A DNA stretch of 64,000 nt, from NCBI GenBank assembly GCA_023375675.1, contig JALQBC010000054.1, forward strand, positions 62,001-126,000. Reading direction: 5' to 3'. This document shows, piece after piece, positions 63,838 to 64,000 of the stretch (position 1 is the stretch's first letter; each line of letters opens with the position of its first letter). The DNA comes from Cytospora piceicola. Lineage: Eukaryota; Ascomycota; Sordariomycetes; Diaporthales; Cytosporaceae. A program made the translations under genes and the position numbers. The notes beneath the pieces are model-generated. The model made no database searches, was not told the origin of the DNA, and saw nothing but the letters and a program-made list of their open reading frames with translations.

Positions 63838-64000
63838 TACCTTCCGTTAAGAAGGTTAATGTTTGTTTTATAAGGCAGGTAAGCACACAGAAATTATTAC
63901 CTATAAGATTTATACTACCTGTTTTTAATTCTGATTAAATCTGAATTATAATTATACTAATTCGCTATAGCACCTATCTAAAGGATCTAATTAGTTGTTA
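63838..64000 (+). mobile_element. Copy C (5' end) of the non-coding repeat element
   Basis: Head unit TA-CCTTCCGTTAAGAAGG and the following 115 bp align to 12,781-12,940 and 33,599-33,760. It runs off the window. It is inserted in the gypsy 2 RT sequence after GAGCTTA or GAGCTTATA, which gives the 5' boundary of the element to within two bases. Confidence 0.88.

Noticed and set aside
12735..64000. Starship-type giant element
   Set aside because: No tyrosine-recombinase captain gene or cargo genes are recognisable. The block is explained by nested retroelements.

Overview
The window looks like filamentous ascomycete (Pezizomycotina) DNA. It holds a decayed fungal polyketide synthase fragment, Tad1-type LINE remnants, and about 51 kb in which CpA and TpG have almost all become TpA. 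That is the signature of repeat-induced point mutation (RIP). I cannot name the species. I see no intact protein-coding gene: every recognisable coding region is broken.

Layout. Positions 1-12,734 have balanced base composition but are gene-poor. They hold a broken KS-domain fragment (1-1,850), several micro- and minisatellites, a degenerate 1.3-1.45 kb-offset duplication (4.4-6.3 kb), a deleted LINE remnant (8.0-8.9 kb) and long stretches where I recognise nothing. At 12,735 the composition switches abruptly to AT-rich, RIP-mutated repeats that continue to the window end. ATG is nearly absent there because TpG is a RIP target, which is why almost no ORF can be called.

The AT-rich block is a nest of transposons. 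A non-coding element of about 2.4-2.6 kb that I do not recognise occurs four times: A (12,735-15,375), B (33,599-36,039), D (inverted and partial, 37,902-38,359) and C (63,838 to the window end). It has a 46-bp head, about 229-bp tandem repeats, a long TAAG array, an 82-bp cruciform and a hairpin followed by CTAG at its 3' end. Between A and B lie a 5'-truncated Ty3/gypsy element (gypsy 1, plus strand), a second gypsy family (gypsy 5, minus strand) and 3.8 kb I could not resolve. Right of D is a clear nest. Gypsy 2 (plus, starting at 38,360) is interrupted at 40,509 by gypsy 3 (minus, TSD ATAAA). Gypsy 3 is itself interrupted by a plus-strand Tad-like LINE (41,683-47,346, 14-bp TSD) and by gypsy 4 (minus, 51,235-58,861, two 241-bp LTRs, TSD TAAGC). 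Gypsy 2 resumes at 61,834 and is broken in its reverse transcriptase by element copy C.

These elements do not cooperate as genes. The region reads as a silenced repeat block, possibly (peri)centromeric or an AT-rich isochore; that last step is inference. Element names (gypsy 1-5, copies A-D) are labels local to this annotation. All domain calls come from reading RIP-mutated frames by eye, in which stop codons mostly sit where TGG, CAA or CAG codons would be expected.
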